Below, piece by piece: positions 1 through 9,300 of a stretch of DNA of 64,000 nt. This DNA comes from Marinimicrobium locisalis (GTDB lineage: Bacteria; Pseudomonadota; Gammaproteobacteria; Pseudomonadales; Cellvibrionaceae), in contig NZ_JBDLLG010000009.1 of assembly GCF_039822625.1 (NCBI RefSeq), positions 101,807-165,806 on the forward strand, read 5' to 3'. Position 1 is the first letter of the stretch. The number at the start of each line of letters is the position of its first letter. The position numbers were made by a program, and so were the translations under genes. The notes beneath the pieces are model-generated. The model was not told the origin of the DNA. It worked only from the letters and a program-made list of their open reading frames with translations, and did no database searches.

Positions 1-2
1 CG

Positions 3-710
3 TTCCACAGCCGCGACCCGGGAATGGAGCAACCCCGGGGGATTCTTTTACTGGGGGTTCAAGGTGGGGGCAAGAGCCTCGCCGCCAAAGCCGTGGCCGG
101 CACCTGGAACCTGCCCCTGCTACGCTTGGACGTCGGCGCCCTGTATAACAAGTACCACGGCGAAACCGAACGCAACCTGCGCGAGGCCCTGGCCATGGCC
201 GATGCCATGGCGCCCTGCGTGCTCTGGCTGGATGAAATTGAAAAAGGGCTGGCCCAGGGCAACAGTGATGACGGCACGTCGCGGCGAATGCTCGGTACCC
301 TACTGACCTGGATGGCGGAGCGGAAAAACTCGGTTTTCTTTACCGCCACCAGCAACGACATCAGTCGGTTGCCCCCGGAACTGATTCGCAAGGGCCGAGT
401 GGATGAAATCTTTTTCGTGGACCTGCCCGACGCCTCGGTTCGTCAGGCGATTTTTGACATTCACCTGCGCAAGCGTGATCTAAACCCGGACCTGTTTGAC
501 TTGAAACAGCTAGGCGAGGCGAGCGAAGGATTTTCCGGGGCGGAGATCGAGCAGGCCATTGTAGCGGCACGGTATGGGTCTGAGCGCACTGGTATCGCCA
601 CCGAGTGCATTCTGAGGGAAATTGCCAACACCAGTCCGCTTTCGGTGGTGATGGCGGAGAAACTGCAGCACCTGCGTCAATGGGCGGCGGAACGCACCAT
701 TCCCGCTTGA
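3..710 (+). CDS. AAA family ATPase, Ycf46-like (5' end outside window)
   Basis: The reading frame is open to the window edge, so the N-terminus is missing; the first internal Met is at 24. What remains is a single AAA+ ATPase module with a Walker A (LLLGVQGGGKS), a Walker B (CVLWLDEIEK), a sensor-1 region (FTATSND) and an arginine-containing second region of homology (PPELIRKGRVDEIF). A small helical domain follows, with the GFSGAEIEQAIV signature typical of FtsH/Cdc48-class AAA proteins. The GVQGGGKS loop and the LPLLRLDVG strand resemble the chloroplast/cyanobacterial Ycf46 group, whose function is poorly defined. It probably acts as a cytosolic remodelling ATPase; the substrate is unknown. 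It ends convergently with the DUF4442 gene. Confidence 0.85.
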   Translation, partial: FHSRDPGMEQPRGILLLGVQGGGKSLAAKAVAGTWNLPLLRLDVGALYNKYHGETERNLREALAMADAMAPCVLWLDEIEKGLAQGNSDDGTSRRMLGTLLTWMAERKNSVFFTATSNDISRLPPELIRKGRVDEIFFVDLPDASVRQAIFDIHLRKRDLNPDLFDLKQLGEASEGFSGAEIEQAIVAARYGSERTGIATECILREIANTSPLSVVMAEKLQHLRQWAAERTIPA

Positions 711-732
711 ACCGAGCGCTCGCTTAAACACC

Positions 733-751
733 CTGCCCACTTAACGGGCAG
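733..751. terminator. Weak hairpin between convergent genes
   Basis: A CTGCCC / GGGCAG stem with a 7-nt loop lies between the convergent ATPase and DUF4442 genes. It has no clear U-tract on either strand, so it is only a possible terminator. Confidence 0.25.
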
Positions 752-756
752 TCGTG

Positions 757-1221
757 CTATCCGGCGGCTCGTTTGTGAGGTTTCGCCCGGACGTACAAGG
801 TCCGGTGCACCCGAGCGATCAGGTGACCATGCTCATCGACCACATCAATGGCGAAATTCGGCAGATACTTTTTACCGTCCGCCGTATGGGCACGAATGCG
901 CTCGAGCGTGGCTTCATCCAGCACAAAAACCGCTTTTACCGCATTGCGCCCCGGGGCGATAAAGTCGATGTGGGCACTTTTATCCCAAACGAAATAGTCC
1001 GGCCCCAGGTTGTACACCAACATCAGCATGTACCAAGGGTCGGTCATGGCGAACAGGCTGCCACCGAACTGGGTTCCCAAATAATTTTTATTGTAAAACC
1101 GCAGCTTCAGGACCACTTCTATACGACGAAAGTCCGAGCTGATGTGCGTGGCTTTAATGCCGGTAAAAAACAGCGGCGGCCAGAAATTGACCAGTCGACG
1201 AACCCACTTCCAACTCTTCAT
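757..1221 (-). CDS. DUF4442 hotdog-fold thioesterase-like protein
   Basis: The protein has 154 residues and matches the DUF4442 family, a hotdog-fold relative of acyl-CoA thioesterases. Visible family features are the N-terminal WPPLFFTGIK segment, the NYLGTQFGGSLFAMTDPWYML stretch that would form the central hotdog helix, and the later HIDFIAPGR strand. Hotdog thioesterases hydrolyse acyl thioesters, but the substrate of this family has not been defined, so the activity is inferred from fold only. It is the last gene of the minus-strand obgE-proB block, nine bases after proB, and is probably co-transcribed with it. Confidence 0.8.
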   Translation of the reverse strand: MKSWKWVRRLVNFWPPLFFTGIKATHISSDFRRIEVVLKLRFYNKNYLGTQFGGSLFAMTDPWYMLMLVYNLGPDYFVWDKSAHIDFIAPGRNAVKAVFVLDEATLERIRAHTADGKKYLPNFAIDVVDEHGHLIARVHRTLYVRAKPHKRAAG

Positions 1222-1230
1222 GGCACTTCC

Positions 1231-2358
1231 TTAGCCGTCCATTAACACTAAATTGTCCCGATGCACCAATTCGTCATCGTCTTTGTAGCCCAATTGCTCG
1301 AGAATTTCACTGCTGGGACGCCCGATGATTTTTCGCGCTTCCTCCGCGCTATAGTTCACCAGTCCGCGGGCGACCTCTTCACCGGTAGCGGTGGTACAAA
1401 CCACCATATCACCACGGGTAAATCGCCCCTTCACCGCTTTTACCCCCACCGGCAACAAGCTTCGGCCACTGTTTTTCAGTACGCGCACGGCGCCCTCATC
1501 CAGCACTAGCGTACCCCGGGTCTGCAGTTGTCCGGCGATCCAGCGCTTGCGCGCCGCCTGGGGCTCTTGGGAGGCCTTGAGCAATGTCCCGAGCGGCTCG
1601 CCGGCTCGGGCACGAAGCAAGGCCCGCTCGGTACGTCCCCCAAGAATCAAGGTGTCCGCCCCGGAGCGTGCCGCCACTCGGGCCGCGCGCACCTTGGTCA
1701 GCATTCCGCCCCGGCCCAGAGCACCACCGCCCCCGGCCATGGCTTCCAGGGACGAGTCATCGGCGGAAAGTTCCGGCAACAGTTTGGCCTCGGGGTTGGA
1801 CCGGGGGTCGCTGTCGAACATGCCGGCCTGGTCGGTCAGAATAACCAACAGCTCGGCCTCAATCAGGTTCGCTACCAAGGCACCCAGAGTGTCGTTGTCG
1901 CCGAAGCGAATTTCGTCGGTCACCACTGTATCGTTTTCATTCACCACCGGTACCACGCCCAGGTCCAGCAGCGTACGCAGGGTTGAACGGGCGTTGAGGT
2001 AGCGTTGCCGGGAGGACAGGTCATCGTGGTCCAGCAGCACCTGGGCGGTGTGCAGGTGGAACGCCTGGAATGCGGTTTCGTAGGTCTGCACCAGTACCAT
2101 TTGACCCACGGCCGCAGCGGCTTGCAATTGATGCACGGCGGTGGGCCGACCTTGCCAGCCCAGACGGGTTAACCCGGCGGCCACCGCGCCGGAGGAAACC
2201 AGCACCAGCTCGATGCCTGCCTTGCGCAGCTCGGCCATCTGCGCCACCCATTCATTGATGGCCGCCACATCGAGGCCGCGCCCGTCGTTGGTCAGCAGGG
2301 AACTGCCGATCTTAACGACCCAACGCCGGGTGGTGGTTACCGAACTTCTGTCTGTCAT
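1231..2358 (-). CDS. proB: Glutamate 5-kinase
   Basis: ProB phosphorylates L-glutamate with ATP to glutamyl-5-phosphate, the first and feedback-controlled step of proline synthesis in the cytosol. The amino-acid kinase domain begins at once (WVVKIGSSLLTND), with the VSSGAVAAG motif, the NENDTV substrate-binding stretch and the GGGALGRGGMLTKV loop. A C-terminal PUA domain (from about residue 280, GTLVLDEGAVRVL to VARGLVNYSAEE) makes up the usual two-domain architecture. The ATG at 2358 gives 375 residues, close to the family length. A GTG at 2397 would add 13 residues and cannot be excluded. It sits between obgE and DUF4442, as in many gammaproteobacteria. Confidence 0.95.
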   Translation of the reverse strand: MTDRSSVTTTRRWVVKIGSSLLTNDGRGLDVAAINEWVAQMAELRKAGIELVLVSSGAVAAGLTRLGWQGRPTAVHQLQAAAAVGQMVLVQTYETAFQAFHLHTAQVLLDHDDLSSRQRYLNARSTLRTLLDLGVVPVVNENDTVVTDEIRFGDNDTLGALVANLIEAELLVILTDQAGMFDSDPRSNPEAKLLPELSADDSSLEAMAGGGGALGRGGMLTKVRAARVAARSGADTLILGGRTERALLRARAGEPLGTLLKASQEPQAARKRWIAGQLQTRGTLVLDEGAVRVLKNSGRSLLPVGVKAVKGRFTRGDMVVCTTATGEEVARGLVNYSAEEARKIIGRPSSEILEQLGYKDDDELVHRDNLVLMDG

Positions 2359-2439
2359 GCTGCCCTGTTCCGCTGGTGGTGGTTGGTACTGGGTCACTGA
2401 CCCTCGCGGCGGATTCGCCTCCGGCCTATCCGCGCGCGA

Positions 2440-3630
2440 TTATCGGACGTATTCTACTTCGACATCGTAATCGTCGTCATCAAAGTCGTCGTCATCATCG
2501 CCCTTGCGCTCAGCTCGGCGACGCAGGCGAAGCTCTTCAATGCGCTCGCGCACTTCCGCCGCCATATCCGCCTGAAATTGGAATTCGCGTTCCCGGGCTT
2601 CTTCACTGTCGGCCTCGCTCTCCCAGATAGCTTCCAGGTGCGTCATTATTTGGCCGCACAACGGCTCGGTTCCGGTCCGCTCCAAGGCGGAGATCCGATA
2701 CACCGGCCCGTCCCAGTCAAGCTTGTCGATCAGCGCCTGGCAGTGCTCTTCGGCATCGGCCGCCGGCAGTAGGTCGATTTTATTAAGCAGCAACCAACGC
2801 TCCCGCTTGGCGAGGGTCGGACTAAAACTTTCCAGCTCTTTGGTGATGGTGCGAATCTGTTCCATCGGATCGGAGCCGTCCGGCGGTGCCATGTCGACGA
2901 TGTGGAGCAAAAGCCGGCAGCGGGTTAGATGCTTGAGAAAGCGGATACCCAGTCCGGCGCCGTCCGCCGCGCCTTCGATCAGGCCGGGGATGTCGGCGAC
3001 GACGAAGCTGCGATGCTTTTGGACTTTGACCACGCCCAGGTTGGGCACCAGGGTGGTGAAGGGGTAGTCGGCTACTTTGGGTTTGGCGGCGCTGATGGCT
3101 CGAATGAAGCTGGATTTACCGGCGTTGGGCATACCGAGTAGGCCGACGTCGGCCAGGACTTTCAGTTCCAGTTTAAGGTTGCGCATTTCTCCTTCGCTGC
3201 CGTTGCTGGTCTGGCGGGGGGCGCGGTTGACGCTGGATTTGAAGCGGGTATTACCCAGCCCGTGGAAGCCGCCTTGGGCGACTTTGAGGCGCTGGCCGAT
3301 GTCGGTAAGGTCGCCGAGCTGTTCGCCGGTGTCGGTGTCGATGACGGTGGTGCCTACGGGGACGGGCAGCAGTAGGTCTTCGCCTTTGCTGCCGGTGCAG
3401 TTTTTGCTCCCGCCTTTTTCGCCGTTTTGGGCGCGGTACCGAGGCTGGAAGCGGTAGTCGATGAGGGTGTTGAGGCTTTCGTCGGCGACGAGGTATACAC
3501 TCCCGCCGTCCCCGCCGTCACCTCCATCGGGGCCGCCTTTGGCGATAAATTTTTCCCGCCGGAAGCTGAGGCAGCCATTGCCACCTTTGCCCGCTTCGAC
3601 GTGAATGGGCGCTTCGTCTACAAATTTCAC
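2440..3630 (-). CDS. obgE: GTPase ObgE/CgtA
   Basis: Obg is an essential P-loop GTPase that binds the 50S subunit during late assembly and links ribosome maturation to (p)ppGpp. The protein has 396 residues. The glycine-rich Obg fold occupies residues 1-159 (VEAGKGGNGCLSFRREKF, then repeats such as GGDGGDGG). The G domain starts at about 160 (GMPNAGKSS Walker A, DIPGLIEGA switch II, NKIDL specificity motif). The tail is very acidic (runs of D from about residue 375), as is common in proteobacterial Obg. Its position downstream of rplU-rpmA is the classic arrangement, although here a terminator and an inverted-repeat element separate the two transcripts. Confidence 0.97.
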   Translation of the reverse strand: MKFVDEAPIHVEAGKGGNGCLSFRREKFIAKGGPDGGDGGDGGSVYLVADESLNTLIDYRFQPRYRAQNGEKGGSKNCTGSKGEDLLLPVPVGTTVIDTDTGEQLGDLTDIGQRLKVAQGGFHGLGNTRFKSSVNRAPRQTSNGSEGEMRNLKLELKVLADVGLLGMPNAGKSSFIRAISAAKPKVADYPFTTLVPNLGVVKVQKHRSFVVADIPGLIEGAADGAGLGIRFLKHLTRCRLLLHIVDMAPPDGSDPMEQIRTITKELESFSPTLAKRERWLLLNKIDLLPAADAEEHCQALIDKLDWDGPVYRISALERTGTEPLCGQIMTHLEAIWESEADSEEAREREFQFQADMAAEVRERIEELRLRRRAERKGDDDDDFDDDDYDVEVEYVR

Positions 3631-3735
3631 TTCATTACTCCCGACAGAATCTATCTAGCTAACCAAGGTGCCAATATATTAGGGTGCCAGTATTTAAGTC
3701 CGGCCTGGAAGGCGGTGCACTCCCCAACGTGAGGG

Positions 3736-3840
3736 CCTTGGCGGGGTATACCCTTGCAAGACCGTGGAGCGGGGGACCCGCGATTCGAGCCCCCAGGGAT
3801 GGGTTCACGGCGTGTCTTGCAAGGGTATACCCCGCCAAGG
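3736..3840. repeat. Inverted-repeat element, perfect 27-bp arms
   Basis: The arms at 3736-3762 and 3814-3840 are exact reverse complements over 27 bp (outer end CCTTGG, inner end TTGCAAGAC). They enclose 51 bp that contain a second small dyad (GCGGG...CCCGC near 3769-3782) and the phrase GGGATGGGTTCACGGCG. That phrase resembles intergenic palindromic repeats scattered through marine gammaproteobacteria (my recollection, not searched). The element could fold into a very stable RNA hairpin in the obgE leader or act as a mobile REP/MITE-like repeat. No second copy was noticed in this window. Confidence 0.75.
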
Positions 3841-3883
3841 ACCCGCACCCAACCCGACCTTCTAAAACTTAGCTCAGAACAAC

Positions 3884-3916
3884 AAAAAAGCCCCATCGAC
3901 AGTTCGACAGGGCTTT
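3884..3916 (-). terminator. Rho-independent terminator of rplU-rpmA
   Basis: Read on the minus strand, an AAAAGCCCTGTCG / CGATGGGGC stem is followed by TTTTTT, 53 bases after the rpmA stop. This is a standard intrinsic terminator for the ribosomal-protein pair. Confidence 0.85.
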
Positions 3917-3968
3917 TCCGAAGTGTGTTTCCGCCTCAAAGAGCCGGAAAACCGCTTAGTCGTACGTC

Positions 3969-4226
3969 TTACGCGTTTTCGACGCTGACGAACCTGCGGT
4001 TCTTCGCACCTTTGGTCTCAAACTTCACTCGGCCTTCAGCCTTGGCGAACAAGGTGTGGTCCTTGCCAATACCCACATTCACACCGGGGTGGAACTGAGT
4101 GCCGCGCTGACGAACAATAATGCCGCCAGCCGGAATAGCTTGACCGCCATAAACTTTAACGCCAAGGCGTTTACTTTCGGAATCGCGCCCATTGCGCGTG
4201 CTACCACCAGCTTTTTTGTGAGCCAT
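3969..4226 (-). CDS. rpmA: 50S ribosomal protein L27
   Basis: L27 is a small basic protein whose N-terminus reaches into the peptidyl-transferase centre. The 85 residues begin MAHKKAGGSTRNGRDSESKR and continue with the family signature GVKVYGGQAIPAGGIIVRQRGT and HPGVNVGIGKDHTLFA. The N-terminus starts directly with the mature AHKKAGGS sequence, so no prepeptide is present. It lies 14 bp after rplU in the usual rplU-rpmA operon and is followed by a terminator. Confidence 0.98.
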   Translation of the reverse strand: MAHKKAGGSTRNGRDSESKRLGVKVYGGQAIPAGGIIVRQRGTQFHPGVNVGIGKDHTLFAKAEGRVKFETKGAKNRRFVSVENA

Positions 4227-4240
4227 TGTCTAAACTCCTC

Positions 4241-4552
4241 TTAACCTGTAATTCCAGTGATTTTCACTTCAGTGAACCACTGACGGTGCCCCTGGCGCTT
4301 CATCGAGTGCTTGCGGCGACGGAACTTGATGATCTTCACTTTATCGCCACGGCCGTGATTGACAACCTCGGCAGTGACTTTGGCGCCGTCAACAATGGGT
4401 GCACCCACTTTAACGTCTTTGCCATTGGCGACCAGGTAAACCTTATCGAACTCGATCTTCTCACCGGTGGCCACTTCGATTTTTTCCAGCTTCAGGGTTT
4501 CCCCTTCCACGACGCGGTGCTGTTTGCCACCACTTTCAAAAATTGCGTACAT
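4241..4552 (-). CDS. rplU: 50S ribosomal protein L21
   Basis: L21 binds 23S rRNA in the large subunit. The chosen ATG at 4552 gives 103 residues starting MYAIFESGGKQHRV, exactly like other L21 proteins, and is preceded by GGAG seven bases upstream. A longer frame extending to 4645 adds 31 residues of unrelated sequence and is rejected. The conserved C-terminal KFRRRKHSMKRQGHRQ stretch is present. It is the first gene of the rplU-rpmA operon; the promoter should lie in the 175-bp gap toward the esterase gene. Confidence 0.98.
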   Translation of the reverse strand: MYAIFESGGKQHRVVEGETLKLEKIEVATGEKIEFDKVYLVANGKDVKVGAPIVDGAKVTAEVVNHGRGDKVKIIKFRRRKHSMKRQGHRQWFTEVKITGITG

Positions 4553-4727
4553 AGTTGCTCCAAATACTCTGTTTGGACGACACGAAGCAGCGTCGGGGCG
4601 CTTTCCGGGGCTTGCGTCGTAGGGTTTTCTCCGGGCCCACGGCATGGGAGGGCCTCAAGGGGCGGCGATTGTAAGCGAAGCCGCCCCGGAAGGCAAGCCA
4701 GTTTGGCCGCTTTTCCGGGGCGCGGGG

Positions 4728-5531
4728 TTACTCCAAGGGGGCGGTTTTGAGGTAGCGCGCCAGGGGTAGCCCTTGGCGCTTGACGCTTTCCACGAACAAG
4801 GCGGCAACGCGCAGCGCGCCCGCCCGCTGCAGGTGGGTGTTGTCATCCTTTCCGTCGGGCAGGTTGGCATACTCCCCTGGCGGTATCTGCATATAGATGT
4901 CGGCTGAGCCCTCCGCACCGGCTTCCACCAGCATCTGGCGGGTCATTACGTTCAGGTCCACCAGGGGCACCTGGTGCTCGTGAGCCACGGCTCGCGTGGC
5001 CTCGGGGTAGTCGCCCAGGGTGGCTTCGGGGCGGCCGTTTTCATCAAACGCTCGCCGGCGGATGGCGGTGACCAGAATCGGTTCGCCGCCCCGCTGGCGG
5101 ACCTCTTCGACCATCCGTTCCAGGTTGCGACGGTAGTCGGACCAAGGGGCAGCATAACGGGTCTCGTCGTAGTCCTTCTGGTCATTGTGCCCGAAGCCGA
5201 TGACCACAAAATCGCCCTCGTCCACCCCATCGAGCACGACCTGCCAGCGGCCTTCGTCGATAAAACTTTTGGTGCTGCGGCCGTTTCTGGCATGATTTTC
5301 GATCTCTATCCCGTCATTCAGGTATTCAGGCAGCACTTGGCCCCAGCCGTGCTCCGGGTATTTGTCTTGGGGCTGATCCGCCATAGTGGAGTCCCCCGCG
5401 AGGAAGAGCATCGGCTTGCCTTGTCGCGGTGCGCTTTGCGGTTGTGTTCCACAACCCATCATAACAGCCGCAATCAGGGCCATTACGGCACTTCGCTTAA
5501 CAAAACTCATCGAGGCGCGGGTTCGCATCAT
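4728..5531 (-). CDS. CE12-type rhamnogalacturonan/xylan acetylesterase, lipoprotein
   Basis: This SGNH/GDSL hydrolase has block I FLAGDSTMAD, the block II glycine/asparagine region NHARNGRSTKSF, block III GHND and the catalytic block V DDNTHLQ. That set is typical of the CE12 rhamnogalacturonan acetylesterases (RhgT/YesY group), which remove acetyl groups from pectin or xylan. The N-terminus has a hydrophobic stretch ending MMGC, compatible with a lipoprotein signal, so the enzyme is probably anchored in the envelope. ATG at 5531 has GAGA upstream; an ATG at 5510 is possible. No partner lies in an operon, but two further SGNH esterases occur at 20-22 kb. Exact substrate is inferred from family. 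Confidence 0.85.
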   Translation of the reverse strand: MMRTRASMSFVKRSAVMALIAAVMMGCGTQPQSAPRQGKPMLFLAGDSTMADQPQDKYPEHGWGQVLPEYLNDGIEIENHARNGRSTKSFIDEGRWQVVLDGVDEGDFVVIGFGHNDQKDYDETRYAAPWSDYRRNLERMVEEVRQRGGEPILVTAIRRRAFDENGRPEATLGDYPEATRAVAHEHQVPLVDLNVMTRQMLVEAGAEGSADIYMQIPPGEYANLPDGKDDNTHLQRAGALRVAALFVESVKRQGLPLARYLKTAPLE

Positions 5532-6326
5532 AGAAATCTCTCGGGTGAATCCGAACGTTTAGGTCCTTAAACAGAGCTCTGTCATCGCTACCTTATCCTC
5601 ACGACACCATTCTCTATTTATATTAGGTCTTTATCTAAAAATCTAAAATTAGGCATTCTTTGCTGGCAGCCCCCTTTTTTAGAGCCACCATGGCAACGCC
5701 GAGCATACCATACCGGGCCTCTGGCCCTGCGCGTCGCACCGTCGCCGCGCGCCCAGCCGGGCACCCTGATCAGTTTGGTGCAAAACGTCCACACAGTGCT
5801 ACCAGTAACATCACACTCCCATTGCCCCCAGTCTTACCGACAAAAGCGTCTCGCCATACCACAAAAGCATTAAGCCATCACTACCCTGCATTAGGAAGTT
5901 TGGCGCGTGTGACCTCCTCCACAAAAACCCAAAAAAAGTAGGGTTTATCCCCACTTTGCCAACCAAACCGCCCCTTTGGTGTGAACCGGTTCCATCAAAC
6001 CCGCGGCCGCTTTGTATAGTATGGCGCCACTTGGGAGAGCGCCAGCAAGCTGACGCTCAAGGAGTTTCGGCGGAACTAAAACTATATATTGTCAATTTTA
6101 TTACACCGCCTGTCGCCTGCCCCATATTCAAAAATGCTTTCCGCTGCCCCGCAGCGGTGCGTACCACACGAATGAACCGACGTACCTACGCCGGCATAGA
6201 TGAACCGAAAGGCTTGGTGCCCGGTGCATCTTCGTCGCTGTGCCGCCGGGTCACTGAAAAGCCCAAGCCCGTTGGTTTCAAAGGGCCTAAACACACTGTC
6301 TTTCACAAGACTAAGCGGAAGGAACT
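5532..6326. other. Long intergenic region, divergent promoters and long leader
   Basis: About 800 bp without a convincing gene. The AT-rich part near 5590-5650 suits a promoter for the minus-strand esterase. A LacI-type palindrome and a -10 element near 5983-6020 suit a promoter for the cytochrome lipoprotein, leaving a leader of about 300 nt. Frames at 5660-5941 and 5956-6330 lack any family signature or good ribosome binding site. Confidence 0.5.
5983..6020 (+). promoter_or_regulatory. LacI-type palindrome with overlapping promoter
   Basis: GAACCGGTTC at 5983-5992 is a perfect 10-bp palindrome with the central CG typical of LacI-family operators. A TATAGT -10 hexamer lies at 6015-6020, with a weak -35 (TTCCAT) 18 bp upstream that overlaps the palindrome. 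It would drive the 6327 gene with a leader of roughly 300 nt. Assignment to LacI-family control is inferred from shape only. Confidence 0.4.
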
Positions 6327-9300
6327 ATGACCAGTTTGCCTGAACCGTCATCGTCAGCTACTCGATTACTGTCAAAGCCTCTACTCACCCTCGCCTTTGT
6401 TTTGGGGCTGGCCGCCTGTGGCGGCGGCGACCCCGAGTTCAACGATCAACCAACCGAACCGAATTCGGGGGGCGGAGAACAAAGCTCCGAAGGACAGTCC
6501 AGTGAGCCCGGCACGAGCGCTCCGCCTACCGATAGCTCTGGCCCAGGAGATTCCGGCAACCAATCCTCCAGTGAGCAGGGTGAACCTCCGGTCGCCGTAC
6601 CGACTTATGATGTAGAGGCGGCGGCTCATCTGTACCAAACGCAATGCGCGAGTTGTCACGGTGATTCCGGTACCGGTGGAATGGGCGGTGAGCTGAGAAC
6701 CTGCAGCACTTGCGACAACACCACGGTATTGACGCGCCGTATTGAAGACACCATGCCGTTGGCCGAACCGGCCCAGTGTGGCCATGAGTGTTCGACGTTG
6801 TTGGCACACTATATTCAGGGCGGTTTTCCCGAGCCCACCTCGGGGGGAGAGCAATCCAGCGACGCCAGTAGCGCCTCGTCCGCCCACAACGCTTCTTCTG
6901 AGAGTAGTAGCGCCAGCAGTGTTATCGCTCCGCCGCCTCAGCAATCCTCCAGCACCGCCACAAGCGAACCGGCCACACCCCCAAGCAGCTCTGCAAGTTC
7001 GGTGGCTCAGCCCTCCAGCAGCGCGCCTTCACAAAATTCCAGCAGCGCAGAGGCTGCCAGCAGCTCTCAAGCCGATGCCAGCAGCTCTCAAGCCACTAGT
7101 AGCACCCAAAACCGCAGCAGCGCTCAGAGCCAAAGTAGTTCTCAGGGCAACAGTAGTTCTCAGGGTGCCAGTAGCGCTCAGAGCAATAGCCGCTCTCAAA
7201 GCAGTAGCAGCAGCTCGCTAGGCAATAGTAGTTCGCAGAGCTCGCAACAGTCTTCTGACACCGCTCACTCTTCTAGCAGCGAAGCCCGCTCTTCAAGTAG
7301 CAGCGAGGCCAGCTCCTCAAGCTCGGCACCCGTGGGCAACGTTGCGGCCGGCAGAACCCATTACATTGACAGCTGTACAAACTGTCACGGCGAAAGCGGC
7401 AACGGGTTTTTCTTCCTGGACGCCGCCAAAGAGGAGTACTGGCACTCCTCCGGCGACAATCCCCAGCCCCTGGCCCAATACATTGCCGACTGGATGCCCG
7501 AAGGCGGCGCCAACGCCTGTACCGGTAGCTGCGCCGAAGACGTCGCGGCCTATATTCGCAGCTGGACGGACAGCAGCGGCGCCTCCTCCGCCAGCAGCGC
7601 AAGCATACCCGGCAACCCGAGTTCGAGTGCCGCTTCCAGTACGTCAAGCGCCGCCAGCGTTTCCAGTGCCGGCAGCGCATCGAGTGCCCACAGCGTATCG
7701 AGTGCCGGCGGCGCCTCAAGCATGGCGAGCAGCGCCTCTTCCGCAGCTCAGTCCAGCGCCAGCAGTCAATCCAGCACACAGGGCAACAGCAGCAGCGCCT
7801 CCAGCAGCCAGCCTTCCACCGGCCTGCCGAGCGACTGTGATGTGGCCTACGGCCCTCGGACCATTCGGGTGCTTACCCAGCAGGAGTATGTCAATTCGGT
7901 TCGAGATCTGACCGGTGTCGACGTGCGCTCCGACCTGGGACGCAGTGTTTACGACGCACTCCCGGCCGACAACAAAGTCAACGGTTTTTCGAACAACGTC
8001 ATGGCCAGCATCGAGAGCGGCTCACTGCAATCCTACAGCCTGGTGGCCTCTCGCATTGCCGACTTCCTCGCCGAGCGGGATTTTGAAGGTGTCATCGACT
8101 GCTCCGGCATGGAAGCCGCACAATGCGGTGCGAACTTAGTGGATGATTTCGGCTTCCGCGTCTTCCGTCGCCCGCTAACCGATAGCGAACGTATCGCCTT
8201 CCAGGAGATGTTCACCGCTGAATACACCGGGGGTGACGTGAAGGAAGGCTTGAAGCTGGCCATTCGCACCATGCTGACTTCGCCCAACTTCCTGTACCGC
8301 AGCGAAACCGGCATCTCCGTCAACGATCTCGAAAACGGCAATACCGAGCCGCAATACGAGCCGGCGGGAGAGGTCACCACGTTTATCGACGACACCGCAC
8401 CGGAGACCATTACCATTTACGGTCAAAGCGGTCACGGCATTCAGTACACCGGAGATAACCTGCTCGAAGTGGTGGTACGAGGCACCCAAGGCGAACAAGG
8501 ACTCTGGCCGACCATGCGCATCGGTACCAACGAGCAGGAAATCGCCACGGTGCTGGTGGATCACAGCTACGACAAAACTTACCGGTTCCGGGTGGAAGCG
8601 CTCACCGGCCAGCATTACACCGCCGTTGCCAATCAACAAGTGGGTGCCGACAGAGAGTATGAGGGCGGTCACGACCTGATCGTCAGTCGTTTCCAAGCCT
8701 CCGGCGTTCGGCTGGTGGAACCCGAGCTGCCCGCGGCCCCGCTGGATTCCGATGCCTACGTGCTCACCCCCTACGAGCTGGCCTCATTCCTGGCCTTCAC
8801 GTTCACCGGCAGCACCCCTGACCTGGAACTGCTGCAAGCCGCCCGCAGCGGCGAGTTGTCCAACCGGGCACAGATCGAAGCCCAAGTGGAGCGCTTGCTT
8901 GATACGCCCCAGGCACGGGAAAAGTTTGGTGACTTCGCCGCGCAGTGGCTGCGTGCTGACCGGGTAATAGACCAAATTAAGGACCCGGAGCTCTACCCGC
9001 AATTCACCACCGAGGTGCGCGAAGCCATGGTGCAAGAGGTGCGCGCCATCTTCAACCACGTGGTGCTGGACGAGGGCGAGCCCTTCACGGCGCTGTACGA
9101 CGGCGACTTCACCTTCGTGAACAACGCCTTGGCGGCCTTCTACGGCTTGAGCGGCGTCAGCGGCGATCAGCTGCAGAAAGTGACGGGCGTGGGCAGCCGT
9201 GCCGGGTTGGTCACTTCCGGCGCCTTTCTGACGGTCAACGCCCACGAAAGGGAAACCGCCCCGATCCTGCGCTCTACCTACGCCCGGCGCGCTTTCCTCT

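Larger units (their letters stand above)
3631..3968. other. Gene-free stretch between obgE and rpmA
   Basis: No credible gene is present. The stretch contains the obgE leader, a 105-bp inverted-repeat element (3736-3840) and the rpmA terminator (3884-3916). Short frames here have no recognisable product and mirror the inverted repeat. Confidence 0.7.

Noticed and set aside
3765..3815. tRNA-like GATTCGAGCCCC segment
   Set aside because: No acceptor stem, anticodon arm or CCA end; it lies in the loop of the inverted-repeat element.
6020..6110. Glycine-riboswitch-like GGGAGAGCGCC in the leader
   Set aside because: The second conserved half (CTCTCAGG-type) and the expected stem order are missing; the downstream gene is unrelated to glycine.
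6840..7820. Short repeated DNA resembling a repeat array or CRISPR
   Set aside because: It is the codon pattern of two Ser-rich linkers in the lipoprotein; there are no constant-length repeats and spacers.
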